This document shows positions 45,821 through 56,709 of a stretch of DNA of 64,000 nt, one piece after another (within the stretch, counting starts at the first letter, position 1; each line of letters starts with the position of its first letter). The notes under the pieces were generated by a model. It worked only from the letters and a program-made list of their open reading frames with translations. It had not been told where the DNA came from and made no database searches. The stretch lies in assembly GCF_016889705.1 (NCBI RefSeq), contig NZ_CP069526.1, positions 1,674,001-1,738,000 of the forward strand, written 5' to 3'. Position numbers and translations under genes: made by a program. The DNA comes from Amycolatopsis sp. FDAARGOS 1241 (lineage in GTDB: Bacteria > Actinomycetota > Actinomycetes > Mycobacteriales > Pseudonocardiaceae).

Positions 45821-48059
45821 GGTGTGCTGTTTCACGCCGTTGACGTAAAACGCCATCGTGCCGGTGGACGCGTCGTGGGTGGCCGCAAGGTGAACCCACT
45901 TGTTGTCGACCGCGTCGGCGTCGCTGACCGCCCACCACGCCCCGTCACCGGTGGGCGACGTGCTGATGAGCATCGTCCACTTGGGATGCGCAACGCCGTT
46001 CGCGTCCGGCAGGCTGTGGTAGCCGAGCAGTTCAGCGGAGAACTGCGCGTCATCCGTTCCCACCGCAGCCCGTCCGCTCGGGTCGATCGCGCCGTGCGCG
46101 TCCACATCCTCGGCAGTCCAGGAGTGGTACGCCCACGCTTCGACGGTGTAGGACTACTCCGTCCGCAGGTTCGCCGGACGGCCCGCATCGATCTGCCCCG
46201 TCCCGGAGCTGTCGAACCGCGCGGCGCACGCGTTGTCGTCCGCAGCGAGGCCGACTCCGCCGGAACCGGCCCCGGTCGTCTTGCTGACCGTGTCGAAGTA
46301 CCGCTGCCCATACAGACCCACGACCTGGTCATCGGTCAGGACCTGACCCCACGCCCGGACCTGATCGACCGAGCCCTTGAAGAAGTTCCCGACGCCGACG
46401 TTCGATCCGACCGTGAACGCATCCTCGGCGCTCCACACGGTGGGGACGGTGTTCTGGCCTTCGAGCTTCCCGTTGACGTACAACCGGACGCGCATCGACT
46501 TCTGGTCGAAGACCCCGGTCAGCATGGTCCAGGCCCCGACCTGCGGCGCCTGGCTTCCCAACGCCCAGTGGTAGTTGTCGACGGTGTCGTCGTCGGCTGT
46601 GGTCATCCCGAACACCCAGCGGTTGACATCCGGCGAATAGCGCAGCTGGAACGCTGCCGTGTGCTGACCGCCCTGGGTGAACAGCGTGTAGTAGCCGTTC
46701 GCGTCGTCCAGCTTGGCCCATGCGGACACGGTGAACGAGCGTGTCGTGTCCACCGCCGGAGCCGCGGTGCCGTAGCCAGTGGAACCGTCGAAGTGCACGG
46801 CGCCCGCGGCCTGACCGGTCGTCCAGCCATAGCCGCCGTTGAGCGTCATGGTGTTGCCGAACGCGCTCAGGTCATCGGCGGTGTTGCCCGTGCCATCGTC
46901 GAACGCCCAGTTGCCCTGCAGCGACGGGACAGTCGTGCCGAGGACGTCGGTGCACCCTTCAGCCAGACCGTATTTCGCGAGCGGCACGGCGGCGTTGGCC
47001 AGATCGTGCGCGTCCTGAGCGGACAGCACCCGCTGCCACGCCTGCACGTCGTCCACCTGACCGGCCAGGAAGTCAGCCCGGGCCCCGTTGTGCTTGCCCG
47101 CGCCGATCACCAGATTCCCGATGGCAGCCCAACCCGTTCTGACATTCGTGGCCTGCTTCACACCATCGACGTAGAGCGTCATCGTGCCCGTCGACGCGTC
47201 GTACGTGCCGGCCACGTGAGTCCACACCCCCAGCACCGGCGGCGTCGTCGACTTCGCCCGGACCACGCCGGCGTTGGCCTGATCGGCGGACAACATGCTG
47301 AACGCCCACGCGTTGTCATCTTTCGAGTACTGCAGGGAGAACCCGCTGCCCTGGTTCCCATCCTGCGAAACCACGGTCTGGAAACCATTGGTATTGGCCA
47401 GTTTCACCCACGCGCCCACGCTGAACGACGTCATCGTGTCCAGCACCGGACCGCTGGTAGTGACATAACCGCTGGCCCCGTCCAGGGTCAGCGCGCCCTT
47501 CGTGCCTTCGCTGTAGCCGGCGCTGTCGGGATGGCTCCAGGCGTTGCCGTGATCGTAGCCCGCGACCCAGTCACCGCCGGCGATCAGGCTCGCGGTGTGC
47601 ACGGCCAAACCGTCGTTGTTCGGCGTGGTGTTCGCGGTGTCGGCCAGGACCCGGCCACCCATCTCATCCAGCGGCCACGCCCCCACCAGCTCGACGGACG
47701 GGGTGTAGGGCAGCACGTGGAAGGAACAGGAGGCAGCGTCGAGGTTGCCGCTGGCGACGCAGGTGGCGTCCGGGCCCGGGGTGCCGGCCTTGTTCACCGC
47801 CTTGACCTTGATGAAGTTCTGGTTGCCGTTGATCGCCAACGCAGACAGATCAGCAGTGGCGACCAGATTGCCGCTCGCATCCGTGCCCTGGGTCGCGGTG
47901 ACACTGGGCGACCCCTGCGGCTGCCGCTCCGAACCGTCGGTGGTGTAGATGAACCGATCGATGTCATAGAACCCGGGCGTGGGCATGCCCACCGAAACAC
48001 CGAAATGCACACTGTCGTTCTGGTGATCGGGCGGCGTGCCGGTCGTGGTCAACGTCGGA
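45821..48059 (-). pseudogene. LamG-domain secreted protein, central fragment
   Basis: Three LamG/concanavalin-like jelly-roll domains in a row, for example VELVGAWPLDEMGGRVLADT, SFSVGAWVKLANTNGFQTVV, GVWTHVAGTYDASTGTMTLY, TFDQKSM-like FDQKSMRVRLYVNGKLEGQN and KWVHLAATHDASTGTMAFYV. One in-frame TAG at 46154 interrupts an otherwise open frame. The 3' side ends at IS3 copy 1 and the 5' side at an IS5 fragment. Together with 48684-49040 and 52330-54901 it looks like a piece of one giant LamG-RHS surface protein. Confidence 0.8.
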
Positions 48060-48678
48060 GCCGATGGGGCGCATCGCCGGTTCACCGAGTGGACGACCGC
48101 CGGACTGCGGCGCGAGGTGCACCGAGCAGTCCTGGACGAGCTGGGCAGCAAAGGCATGATCGATTGGTCCCGTGCGGTCCTCGACGGAGCGTCCGTCAGG
48201 GCCAAAAAAGGGGCGGACTGACTGGCCCGAACCCGGTCGACCGCGGCAAACCCGGCTCGAAGATCCACGCCCTGTCCGATCGCAAGGCCTGCCCCTGACC
48301 GTCGCGATCTCCGCGGCCAACACCCACGACAGCCACGCGCTCAAACCCCTGGTCAACGCCATCCCTTCCATCCGCTCCCACCGCGGACCGCGCCGCAGGA
48401 AACCGGCCAAGCTGCACGCTGACAAGGCCTACGACATCCCCGCCCTGCGCGACTGGCTCCGCCACCGCCGGATCATCCCGCGCATCGCCCGCAAAGGCAT
48501 CGAATCCACCGACAAACTCGGCAAACACCGCTGGGTCATCGAACGGGCCATCGCCTGGCTATTCGGCTACCGCCGACACACCATCCGCTACGAACGCAAA
48601 CCCACCCACTACCTCGCCTTCCTCACCCTCGGCGCCGCCATCACCTGCTACAAGAAACTCACCAAGTGAGACATGCTC
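48060..48678 (+). mobile_element. IS5-family element, left end missing and frameshifted
   Basis: AHRRFTEWTTAGLRREVHRA, DWSRAVLDGASVRAKKGAD, then LTGPNPVDRGKPGSKIHAL and LTVAISAANTHDSHALKPLV to the normal end FLTLGAAITCYKKLTK. Right inverted repeat CCAAGTGAGACATGCTC ends at 48678. Inserted into the LamG gene; its left part was lost together with part of the host gene. Confidence 0.85.
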
Positions 48679-48683
48679 TTAAG

Positions 48684-49040
48684 GCTGACGTCCACCGCAA
48701 CGGCCTTCGGGCCGATCGAACCGTCGGGTCTTCGCTCGAGCGTCGTGTCGATCGGCGTCCAGGTCGTGCCCTGCTTGACCCGCACAGGGTGCACGTACTC
48801 CGTCAAGGCCCACGAGCCATCCTGGTTCGCCAACGTCTTCGACGTCTCCGTCGTCTCCGACGCGACCTCTACCTGCTTGTCACCCGCCCGGGCATACGCC
48901 GCCGCCGTCGCTTCATCCGGCGCCGAATCCGGGATGCTCGCCGCCGGAGCCGCGAGCACCGGCTGCACTACAGATACCGTGCTGACAACGACCGCAGCCG
49001 TGACCACGACAGCGCGCCAGCGCGCACCAACAGGACGCAC
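48684..49040 (-). pseudogene. N-terminal piece of the LamG/RHS secreted protein
   Basis: GTG start at 49040 with GAGGGG upstream. A signal peptide (RWRAVVVTAAVVVSTVSVVQ, cleaved near VLAAP) is followed by DEATAAAYARAGDKQVEVAS and NQDGSWALTEYVHPVRVKQG, then TTWTPIDTTLERRPDGSIGP. This opening is typical of very large actinobacterial LamG/RHS wall proteins. Cut by the IS5 insertion at 48680. Confidence 0.75.
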
Positions 49041-49283
49041 GAAGTCCCCCTCGCCAAGAACAACCAGCCAACATGCTGGGTCCCCGACGAACCCGAGATC
49101 ACTTTGCCAAACGGCATTACTCACGGAAATAGACCAAGCGGCGTATTCGACGGAGAGCGATACAGGGGTGAAAACTGACCAAATTATCTAATAGGACATT
49201 CGCCGCACTTCCGTCGGACATACGACGAGGCCCGGTGACGCCGCCGTGTCAAAGGTCTCGACAAAGGAACCGATCGCGCATGC

Positions 49284-49878
49284 AACGTGGCCCATCAGGC
49301 GGTCAAGGCCGTCGACGGCGTCGCGGGGACCGTGGTGTCGCCGGCCAAGGTGCGGTGGATCAGTGACGCGCTTTCGCCGCGGGACCTGTGGGAAGCGGCC
49401 GTCGAACAGCTGCAGTACGTCGACACCGAAGAGGCGCTGCTGGCGCATCTGCGGATGCTGTCCGACTTCTCCGCGCACAGCCCGCGCACGCTGCAGTCGG
49501 AGATGGCCAAGCGCTGCAAGCGCACGCCTTCACACAACACTCGCGGCCTGGCTGAAGGACACGAAGATCCAGCGCCAGTTCACCGAGGACGTGCTCGTCG
49601 CGATGGTCGAGGTGATGGTGGAGAGCATCACCGAGACCACGAAGGTCAACATGGCCGCGGTCGTCGACGCGCACCGGCGCGCCTACCGGTCGCTGATCGC
49701 GGCCCGGCACACCGACGTGCTGCTCGCCGGCCCCATCCCGCAGGCACTGGCGAACCTCACCGCGCAGGAGGAGTCGCTGGACGCCGACGACCCGGCGCGG
49801 GCTGCGTTCCGCTCAGCCCGCGAGGCGATCCTGAAGGCCGTCGCCGCCGACCGGGCCGCGCACGCGACGTCCACCTGA
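49284..49878 (+). pseudogene. hypothetical helical protein with frameshift
   Basis: Frame 1: VRWISDALSPRDLWEAAVEQ, ALLAHLRMLSDFSAHSPRTL. After a shift near 49530 frame 2: AWLKDTKIQRQFTEDVLVAM, VNMAAVVDAHRRAYRSLIAA, LLAGPIPQALANLTAQEESL. The two together would make about 200 residues of acidic helices. No family recognised; phage or plasmid origin is possible. Confidence 0.45.
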
Positions 49879-49956
49879 GCGCCACTTGGGTGCGGCGGCC
49901 GGCATCTGGTCGGCCGCCGCACCGCGGTGCCTCAAGCAGGGCGCCCACATTCTTGA

Positions 49957-50640
49957 CTACTGAGCCGGCTTCGCCCGCACGACGGACACTCGATGGCGGT
50001 ATCGGCCCAGTTCAAAGGCGCGGTCGGCGCGCGCTTCGACCACCACACCGGGCTCGACTGGCCAGAAGGCGAAGTCCTCGGCCCCGGGGAGACCGGCGAG
50101 AACCCCGGACGCTCGCTGAGGCCCGCTTTTGGCGAGGTGGAGCCGACCGGCGAGCGACCCGAGCGCTGTCCGCGACAGGGGCGCCGACAGGCCGACCGCC
50201 CGTACCCGACCGCCCGGTCTGTCTGGCCGAGCACCAGGGCGGTCGGCCGATACGGGCTGCCGGTCACGCCGAGCACGAGCGCGTCGACGTCGTCGAAGTG
50301 GCGGACCTTTACCCACCCGGCGCGGTCGCCGCGCAGCGGGTACCGGCTGGCCAGCGGCTTCGCGACCGTCCCCTCGATGCCCACGGCCGCCTGCTCGGCG
50401 CTGATCCACGCCTGGCCCTGGGTGAGGTCGAGGGTCGAGAGCATCAGCTGCACGCCGGCGTTGCCCGCGCCGATGACCGCGGCGAGCCGCTCCCGTCGGC
50501 GTGACAGCGGCCACAGCCGCAGGCCACGGCCGCGGGCGCCGAGCAGGTCGAACGCCACGTACACCACGGAGGTGCCTTCGGCGCGGCGCCGGGCCGGGCC
50601 GAAGCCCAGCGCCGCGAACTCAAGCTGCTGACCGAATTCG
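49957..50640 (-). pseudogene. ATP-dependent DNA ligase, C-terminal half
   Basis: TSVVYVAFDLLGARGRGLRL (motif III), GIEGTVAKPLASRYPLRGDR (motif IV region, usually EG.V.K...S.Y..G.R), AGWVKVRHFDDVDALVLGVT (motif V), then after a frameshift PLSRTALGSLAGRLHLAKSG and an OB-fold tail. The N-terminal adenylation part with motif I is absent here; a motif-I fragment is found at 415-560. Confidence 0.75.
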
Positions 50641-51576
50641 TCAGATGCGACGGACCGGGTCCGTGATTCCGCCGGGGCACGCAAGCGCCGCGATGTCCCA
50701 TCCGGCGCGTCCGGCCCCGGCCTGGTAGGCGCTTTCGTAGAAGGCGAGCACGGCGGCACGTGGATCGGCCTCGGCGCGGGCCGCGTCGTAGCGCAGCACG
50801 GCCAGGTGGCTGTCGCCGCGCGCGACCCACTGCGCGGACGCCGGGCTGAGCGGCGCTTCGGCCAGACCGGCGGGCTCGGGGGCGGTGTACGAGTAGAACG
50901 CTGGCTCGGCAAAAGTGTCGTCGCCGAACCAGAAGCCGAAGCTGATCACTTCGGAGGAGTACGCCTCCCGGGTGACGGGGTCGGCCTGCCTGGGCTGGTC
51001 GACCCGGCGCCCAGAGAACCGGCTGTGGGCGATGTCGAAGGTGTGCCAGAAGTGGTGCACCGGGCTGGCCTTTCCCGAGAAGTCCGCCGCGAACTCCTCC
51101 AGCACGGACGCCACCTGGCTTAGCACCCGCCAGTAGCGGTTTGCGGCTACCGGGTCGTAGGTCGCGTGCTCGGTGTCCTCGGCGAACGGCCGGTCGGCGT
51201 CGGGTAGATCGAAGGGCCTGGGAATAGCGATGTTCACCCGGATGCCCAGCGCGGCCAGAGCGCTCAGGGTCTGGTCGTAGAAGGACGCGACGGACTGGCC
51301 CGGAAGCGGAAAGGACCGCTCTTCGCCGTCCAGCGTCATGACGGCGAGCCGGTGGTCGACGAAGTCGAAGTCGACCGTGAAGATCGGATTCCCGTCGACC
51401 TGACCCATCGGACGGGTGGTGATGCCGCGCCCAGTGACATGGAACGGGACGTTCCACCAGTGGTTGCGCCGAGCGCTCGCGGCCAAGCGGATCTTGCCGA
51501 CAATCTGCGCGAAGCGGTGCAGCGTCTCCTTCGTGTCCCGCCACTCCGGCAGCGGCGCCGGCGGGAACAGCTCCAT
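50641..51576 (-). CDS. DUF5996 family protein
   Basis: 311 residues, ATG at 51576. PPAPLPEWRDTKETLHRFAQ, RNHWWNVPFHVTGRGITTRP, VDFDFVDHRLAVMTLDGEER, SPVHHFWHTFDIAHSRFSGR, EVISFGFWFGDDTFAEPAFY. The repeated aromatic and His residues (NHWWNVP, HHFWHTFD) are family signatures. The function is unknown. It appears intact, and its 3' end abuts the ligase remnant. Confidence 0.8.
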   Translation of the reverse strand: MELFPPAPLPEWRDTKETLHRFAQIVGKIRLAASARRNHWWNVPFHVTGRGITTRPMGQVDGNPIFTVDFDFVDHRLAVMTLDGEERSFPLPGQSVASFYDQTLSALAALGIRVNIAIPRPFDLPDADRPFAEDTEHATYDPVAANRYWRVLSQVASVLEEFAADFSGKASPVHHFWHTFDIAHSRFSGRRVDQPRQADPVTREAYSSEVISFGFWFGDDTFAEPAFYSYTAPEPAGLAEAPLSPASAQWVARGDSHLAVLRYDAARAEADPRAAVLAFYESAYQAGAGRAGWDIAALACPGGITDPVRRI

Positions 51577-51751
51577 CGCCTGCCCCTTCCCGCCCGGCGC
51601 TCCCGCGGCGGCCAGGCCGTCTCATCATGACACCGCCGCGGACATTCCGGCACGGGCACGTGTTCATCGTCAACCACACAAGCCCTCGCTGACCAGCAGC
51701 GCAGCCGTGCCCGCCCGGGGCTGGGCTAACCCAGCCCCGGGCAGCCTGCAT

Positions 51752-52253
51752 TCAGGAGGCGGCGCGCCATTCAGCCGCGTAGCGGGCGGCCAGCCCAGTG
51801 ACCGAGGTGCGCAGCCGCTCCAGTTCCGTCCCTGGGGTGAGCGGAAACGCGCGCTGGTGCTGGGTGTCCCACACGAGCACGGTGGCCTCGGGTAGGAGGC
51901 TGTCGCGACGGTCGTGCATCGGCAGCAGGAGCCGCTCGGCCTGGCTGCGGATGAGGGGCTGCTTCTTGTTGTAGATCGCGATCAGCGCCCGGCTGCCGTC
52001 GGCCAGGCGCAGGCCGAGCAGGTCAGGCAGCCCGATTTCCAGGTGCTCGTTGCTCCAGGTGACTCCTCGCCGGACCGCCACCCGGGTGGCCGCGGCCGGC
52101 AGCAGAGCGAGGAAGCCGTCGGCGGCCGTGCGGTACGCCGGACCAGTCCAGTTGCGCTGGGCGAGGGCCTCGGCAACGACCCGGTTCAGCTCGGCGGAGG
52201 GATCGGGCAGGTTGATGCACCGCAGCTGCGCCTGCAGGCACGATGGTCGTTGG
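51752..52253 (-). pseudogene. hypothetical protein, N-terminus missing
   Basis: Open frame without a start up to the hairpin at 52255: LPDPSAELNRVVAEALAQRN, TWSNEHLEIGLPDLLGLRLA, ALIAIYNKKQPLIRSQAERL, to the stop at 51752. An internal ATG-like start at 52081 would give 109 residues. No family recognised. The abrupt 5' end suggests truncation at the RHS junction. Confidence 0.5.
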
Positions 52254-52254
52254 C

Positions 52255-52326
52255 GGTGACGAAAAAGGCAGTGTTGTCGCTGGCTCTCCTCGAAACACGG
52301 AGAGCCAGCGACGGCTCGTTGTCACC
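52255..52326. repeat. 72-bp imperfect inverted repeat at a junction
   Basis: GGTGAC and GTCACC at the edges, plus a perfect 12-bp stem (CGCTGGCTCTCC / GGAGAGCCAGCG, 52278-52310) with a 9-nt loop. It sits exactly between the truncated hypothetical gene and the RHS fragment. Confidence 0.6.
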
Positions 52327-52329
52327 CCA

Positions 52330-54901
52330 GCCTTCGCTCCTGCCTGCACCTCTACGCCTGGCGCGAGCGCGTACCTGGCGGGAGCGGCCAACTGGCCCGA
52401 CGTCCCCTACGACCTCAACTGCGCGAACAACGCCAGCTGCTCGGTGCAGTCACCGTCGTTCTGGTCGGAGTACGCGCTGCAGTCGATCCAGACTCAGGTC
52501 CTCGTCGGTACCACCGAGACCAATGTGGACAACTGGGCGCTGACCCACACCTACCCCGCGACCGGCGATTCCACCAGCCCCTCGCTGTGGCTCTCGTCGA
52601 TCGCCCGCACCGGGCAGGACACCTCGGCCGGCGGTTCGACCGCTGCCATCACTCTGCCACCGGTGGTTTTCTCCGGAACCCCACTGTCCAACCGGGCTGA
52701 TCTCAGCGACGGCTACTCGCCGATCACCCGGCAGCGGCTGTCGACGATCACCACTGAGACCGGGGAAACCATCTCGGTCGGCTACTCGTCCCCGGGCTGC
52801 GCGTCCGGCGTCCCGACGGATGCCTCCCAGAACACCACGCTGTGCTATCCGGCCTACTGGCTGCCGCTCAACCAGGCCGAGCCGGTTCTCGACTGGTTCA
52901 ACAAGTTCATCGTCACCGGTGTCACCGAAGAAGATCCGACCGGTGGCTCGGCCCACGACACCATCGCCACGACCTACACGCCCGTGGGAACACCCGCCTG
53001 GCACTACACCGAGGACCCCACCAGCCAACCCGACGAACGGACCTGGGATCAGTGGCGCGGCTTCCAGGGCATGATCGTCACCACCGGCACGGCGCCCGAC
53101 CCCATCACCAAGACCCAGTACACCTACTTCCGGGGCATGGACGGCGACACTCTGCCCAACGGAGGCACCAGACACGCAACGGTGTCCGATTCGCGCGGTG
53201 ACCCGCCGGTGGCCGATAGCGACCAATTCGCGGGCGGTACATACGAGACGGTCGTCTATAACGGTCCCTCCGTCGTCTCGGACACCATCAGCGATCCCTG
53301 GTCGTCGGCTGCCACTGCGACGCAGGCCGTCTCGGGCCTGAAGCCGCTGCAATCGTTCCTGCTCGACACTGCGGACACGAAGGTCTACACGCAACTGAGT
53401 TCGGGTGGCGATCGGGAAACCGAGACTGACTACACCCACGACAGTCATGGCCGGGTCACGGCGACCGACGACCACGGCGACGTCTCGACACCGGCCGACG
53501 ACCTGTGCAGCACAACGAGTTTCGCCGACAACACGACCGCGTGGATCCTGGACAGGCAGGCTGAGCAGAAAACCGTTTCGGCCGACTGTGGCGCGACGCC
53601 CGTGTATCCCCAGGACGCCGTCTCCGACCAGTTGACCTTCTACGACGGCTCGACCACTTCAGGGGCTGCACCTACCGTCGGAGACCCCACCGAAACCGAG
53701 AGCGCGATCACCTACACGGGATCGGCGGTGACTTCGACGTATTCGGTGGCCACTGCCTCCTTCGACGAGTACGGCCGTCCGGCGACCACCACGGAACCGG
53801 ACAACCGCATTACCCAAACCACCTACACCCCCGCGACAGGGGCGGAGCCGACACAGGTGGTGGTCAAGGATCCTTTGACGTTCACCACGACGACGGTGAA
53901 CGACCCGGTGCGGGACCTGCCCACCTCGTCCACGGACGCCGGCGGGTTCGTGACCAAGGAGCAGTTCGACGCGCTCGGGCAGCTCACCTCGGTCTTGAAG
54001 CCGGGAGTCTCGGCGCCGTCGTTGAAGTACACGTACACCATCTCGAACAGCGCCCCGTCCGTTGTGGACACCTACACGCTGAACTTCGACGGCACTTACC
54101 GGCTTTCGGAGACCCTCTACGACGCGATGCTGCGCTCGAGGGAGGTGCAGAACCAGACGCCGGACAACGGCCGGGATATCACCGACACGATCTACAACAC
54201 CGACGGCTGGGTCTCCGAGACCACCAACCCCTACTTCAACTCCGACGCGGTCTCGCCGACCTACGTCCAGGCCTCGGCGGGCGATGTCCCGTCGGCGACC
54301 GGCACCTCCTACGACAGCGCCGGCCGCAAGACCGCGGCGATCGCCTACGCGCTGGGCAACGAGACCTGGCGCACCAGCTACGTCTACGGCGGGAACTTCG
54401 TCACCACCATCCCGCCGGCCGGGTCGCCGTCGACCACCACGCTGGCCGATGCCAGGGGAAACACGACCGACCTCTACCGCTACAACGCGGGCGCGCCGGC
54501 GGACCCCACCGATCCGCCGACCGACTACTCTGCCACCCACTACACGTACTACCCGAACGGCAAGCAGCAGAGCGTCAAGGACGCGGCCGGCAACACCTGG
54601 TCGTACCAGTACGACCTGCTCGGTAACCAGACCTCGGCCCAGGATCCCGACACCGGCACGACAACGAGCACCTACGACCACGCCGGTCAGCTCCTCACGA
54701 CGACCGACTCGCGGGCCAAGCAGACTACCCACGCCTACGACGCCGACGGCCGCAAGACCTTCGACTACGACACCACCGGGAACGCCGCGCCCTCGAGCGA
54801 CAACGAGATCGCCGGATGGACCTACGACACGATCAAGAAGGGCTACCCGACGTCGCAGACGTCGCACTCCGGCGGCGACGTCTACACCCAGACGATCCGC
54901 G
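52330..54901 (+). pseudogene. RHS/YD-repeat protein, internal fragment (about 850 aa)
   Basis: One open frame without a proper start. It begins with a beta-rich region (AYLAGAANWPDVPYDLNCAN), followed by YD-type repeats (YTHDSHGRVTATDDHGDVST, YDSAGRKTAAIAYALGNETW, YQYDLLGNQTSAQDPDTGTT, YDHAGQLLTTTDSRAKQTTH). In RHS proteins these form a shell around a C-terminal toxin. Both ends are missing: the 5' side at the inverted repeat and the 3' side at IS3 copy 2, so the core peptidase motif and toxin tip are absent. Confidence 0.85.
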
Positions 54902-54965
54902 TGAGGTTGTCCCCTTGAACCGGACACCCTGATCCCAGACAGCGGTCTGGGATCAGGGTGTCCCC

Positions 54966-55256
54966 GTGTCAGGCAAGTCGAAGTGCCCCGAGCAGTTCCG
55001 CAGGGACGCCGTCGAGCTGGCCCGCTCGTCGGACCGGCCATTGCGGCAGATCGCCCGCGAGTTGGGCGTGAATCACGAGACCCTGCGCAACTGGGTCCGC
55101 ACCGCCGAGCAGGCCCAGGCCGGCCCTGTCGACACGACGGCCGCCGTGGACCAGGAGGAGCTGCGGGCGCTGCGCAAGCGGGTAGCCGAACTCGAGCTGG
55201 AGAAGGACATCCTCCGCAAGGCAGCCGCCTATTTTGCCAAGGAGATGGGTCGTTGA
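54966..55256 (+). CDS. IS3-family transposase OrfA
   Basis: 96 residues from a GTG: CPEQFRRDAVELARSSDRPL then RQIARELGVNHETLRNWVRT (HTH), followed by a coiled coil (LRKRVAELELEKDILRKAAA). Complete; orfB begins at its stop. Confidence 0.9.
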   Translation: MSGKSKCPEQFRRDAVELARSSDRPLRQIARELGVNHETLRNWVRTAEQAQAGPVDTTAAVDQEELRALRKRVAELELEKDILRKAAAYFAKEMGR

Positions 55257-56138
55257 CCCGCAGCTACCGGTTCATCTCCGAACACCGCGCCATCTTCGGC
55301 GTCACCCGGCTGTGCGGGGTCCTGGGCGTGCGGCGTCCGGGCTTCTAAAAGTGGCTCGCCGCTGCGGCGGCGAGGGCGGAGCGGGCCGCGGCAGACGAGG
55401 GGTTGGCCGCCGAGATCGCCGAGGTCCACGTGCGTCACCGAGGCGCCTACGGGCGTCCGCGGATCGTCGCCGTGCTGCACCGCCGCGGCCGTCGGGTCAA
55501 CCACAAACGGGTCGGACGGGTCATGCGCGAGCACGGGGTCGTCGGTCTCACCCGCAGGCGGCGCAGGTCTCTGACCAGGCCCGATGTTGTCGCGGCGTCG
55601 GTGCCGGACCTGATCGGTCGGGACTTCACCTCCCCGTCGCCGGGGAGGCGGTTGGTGGGCGACATCACCTACCTGCCCACCCGGGAGGGCTGGCTCTACC
55701 TGGCCACGGTGATCGACCTGTACACCCCGAGAAATGGTCGGGCGCGCGATGGCCGCCCACATGCGCGCCGACCTCGTCCGCGACGCCCTCGACCTCGCCG
55801 TCAGACGTGGCCTGATCAGCGGTGACGCGGTTTTCCACGCCGATCGCGGGACGCAGTACACCTCTGGGCGGTTCCGGTCCGCACTTGCCGAGCACGGCAT
55901 GCGCCCGTCGGTGGGCCGGACCGGGTCGTGCTTCGACAACGCCGTCGCGGAGTCGTTCTTCGCCACCCTCAAGACCGAGATCGGCACCGCCGTGTGGGCG
56001 ACCCGCGACGACGCCCGACGGGACGTTTTCGCCTACCTGGGCTACTACAACCACGACCGTCTACATTCGACACTCAACTACCGCACCCCACACGAAGTCC
56101 GCGTCGGCTATCGTCAAGGTCTCACCCTCGTGGCATGA
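55253..56138 (+). pseudogene. IS3-family transposase OrfB with TAA and frameshift
   Basis: TRSYRFISEHRAIFGVTRLC, LGVRRPGF then TAA at 55346 where copy 1 encodes GFYEWL. The frame continues GAYGRPRIVAVLHRRGRRVN and VGDITYLPTREGWLYLATVI, shifts near 55728, and ends HADRGTQYTSGRFRSALAEH, CFDNAVAESFFATLKTEIGT. All DDE residues are present across the frames, but no functional protein is encoded. Confidence 0.85.
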
Positions 56139-56170
56139 AATCCGGTGTCCGGCCTTCGGGGACAACCTCA

Positions 56171-56376
56171 GTCCGCAAAACCCGCAACGGCTTGGACGTC
56201 GCTCGGGCACGCGGCCGGGTCGGCGGCCGCCCCCGCGTCGTCGACGCCGACAAACGCCGTGTCATCCTGGCCCGTCACGCCGACGGCGAGTCCGTCCGCA
56301 CCATCGCCCGCGCCACCCAGCTCTCCGTCGGCACGGTCCACAACGTCCTCGCAGACCACCGCGCCGCCAACGAGTG
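56171..56376 (+). pseudogene. serine recombinase (Tn3 resolvase), C-terminal fragment
   Basis: GLDVARARGRVGGRPRVVDA, HADGESVRTIARATQLSVGT, VHNVLADHRAANE: the linker and HTH_7 DNA-binding domain. The catalytic N-terminal domain is missing, cut at the IS3 right end. The 3' bases match the scrap at 3030. Confidence 0.8.
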
Positions 56377-56709
56377 ATCACTGCTGGTCATCCATGAAGG
56401 CATGGGGCCGGTCAAGTCGGGTGATGCGGCTGACGTCGAACGCCGCTGCGACTTGGTCGACGGGTTGGCCCGCGTCCGGCGAGCGCGGTGGCGAATCACT
56501 GAATGAGCGCAATGAAATCGGCTAACACTGAATTCTTACACCGCATCCGTGCCGCGGAAAGTAGCGTCTGAGTGAGACGGTCGCTCACTGTTTGCCGCGC
56601 AGACGGTGACCCATTGCAGTGATAGCTTGATCGTCGCCAATCAATGTATCGAAACTGTGTCGATGCGTATTTGGCGTGCCATCAATGGAATCTTAAAAGG
56701 GGGATAGTA
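56377..56709. other. AT-richer leader of the nuclease gene
   Basis: No gene seen. The last 200 bp are visibly lower in GC than the surroundings, suggesting that the nuclease module was acquired separately. Confidence 0.5.

Larger units (their letters stand above)
54902..56170 (+). mobile_element. IS3-family element, copy 2, inactivated
   Basis: Perfect 13-bp termini TGAGGTTGTCCCC / GGGGACAACCTCA. Inserted in the RHS gene on the left; the right flank is a resolvase tail. In inverted orientation to copy 1. OrfA is intact but orfB carries an in-frame TAA and a frameshift. Confidence 0.9.

Noticed and set aside
45500..48298. A 932-codon plus-strand ORF
   Set aside because: It is the antisense of the LamG fragment and IS3 copy 1; the minus-strand reading has clear LamG domains, and the plus reading is Arg/Val/Gly-rich with no domain.
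53659..55041. A 460-codon minus-strand ORF
   Set aside because: Antisense of the RHS fragment; its Val/Arg/Gly repeat-like composition mirrors the YD repeats.
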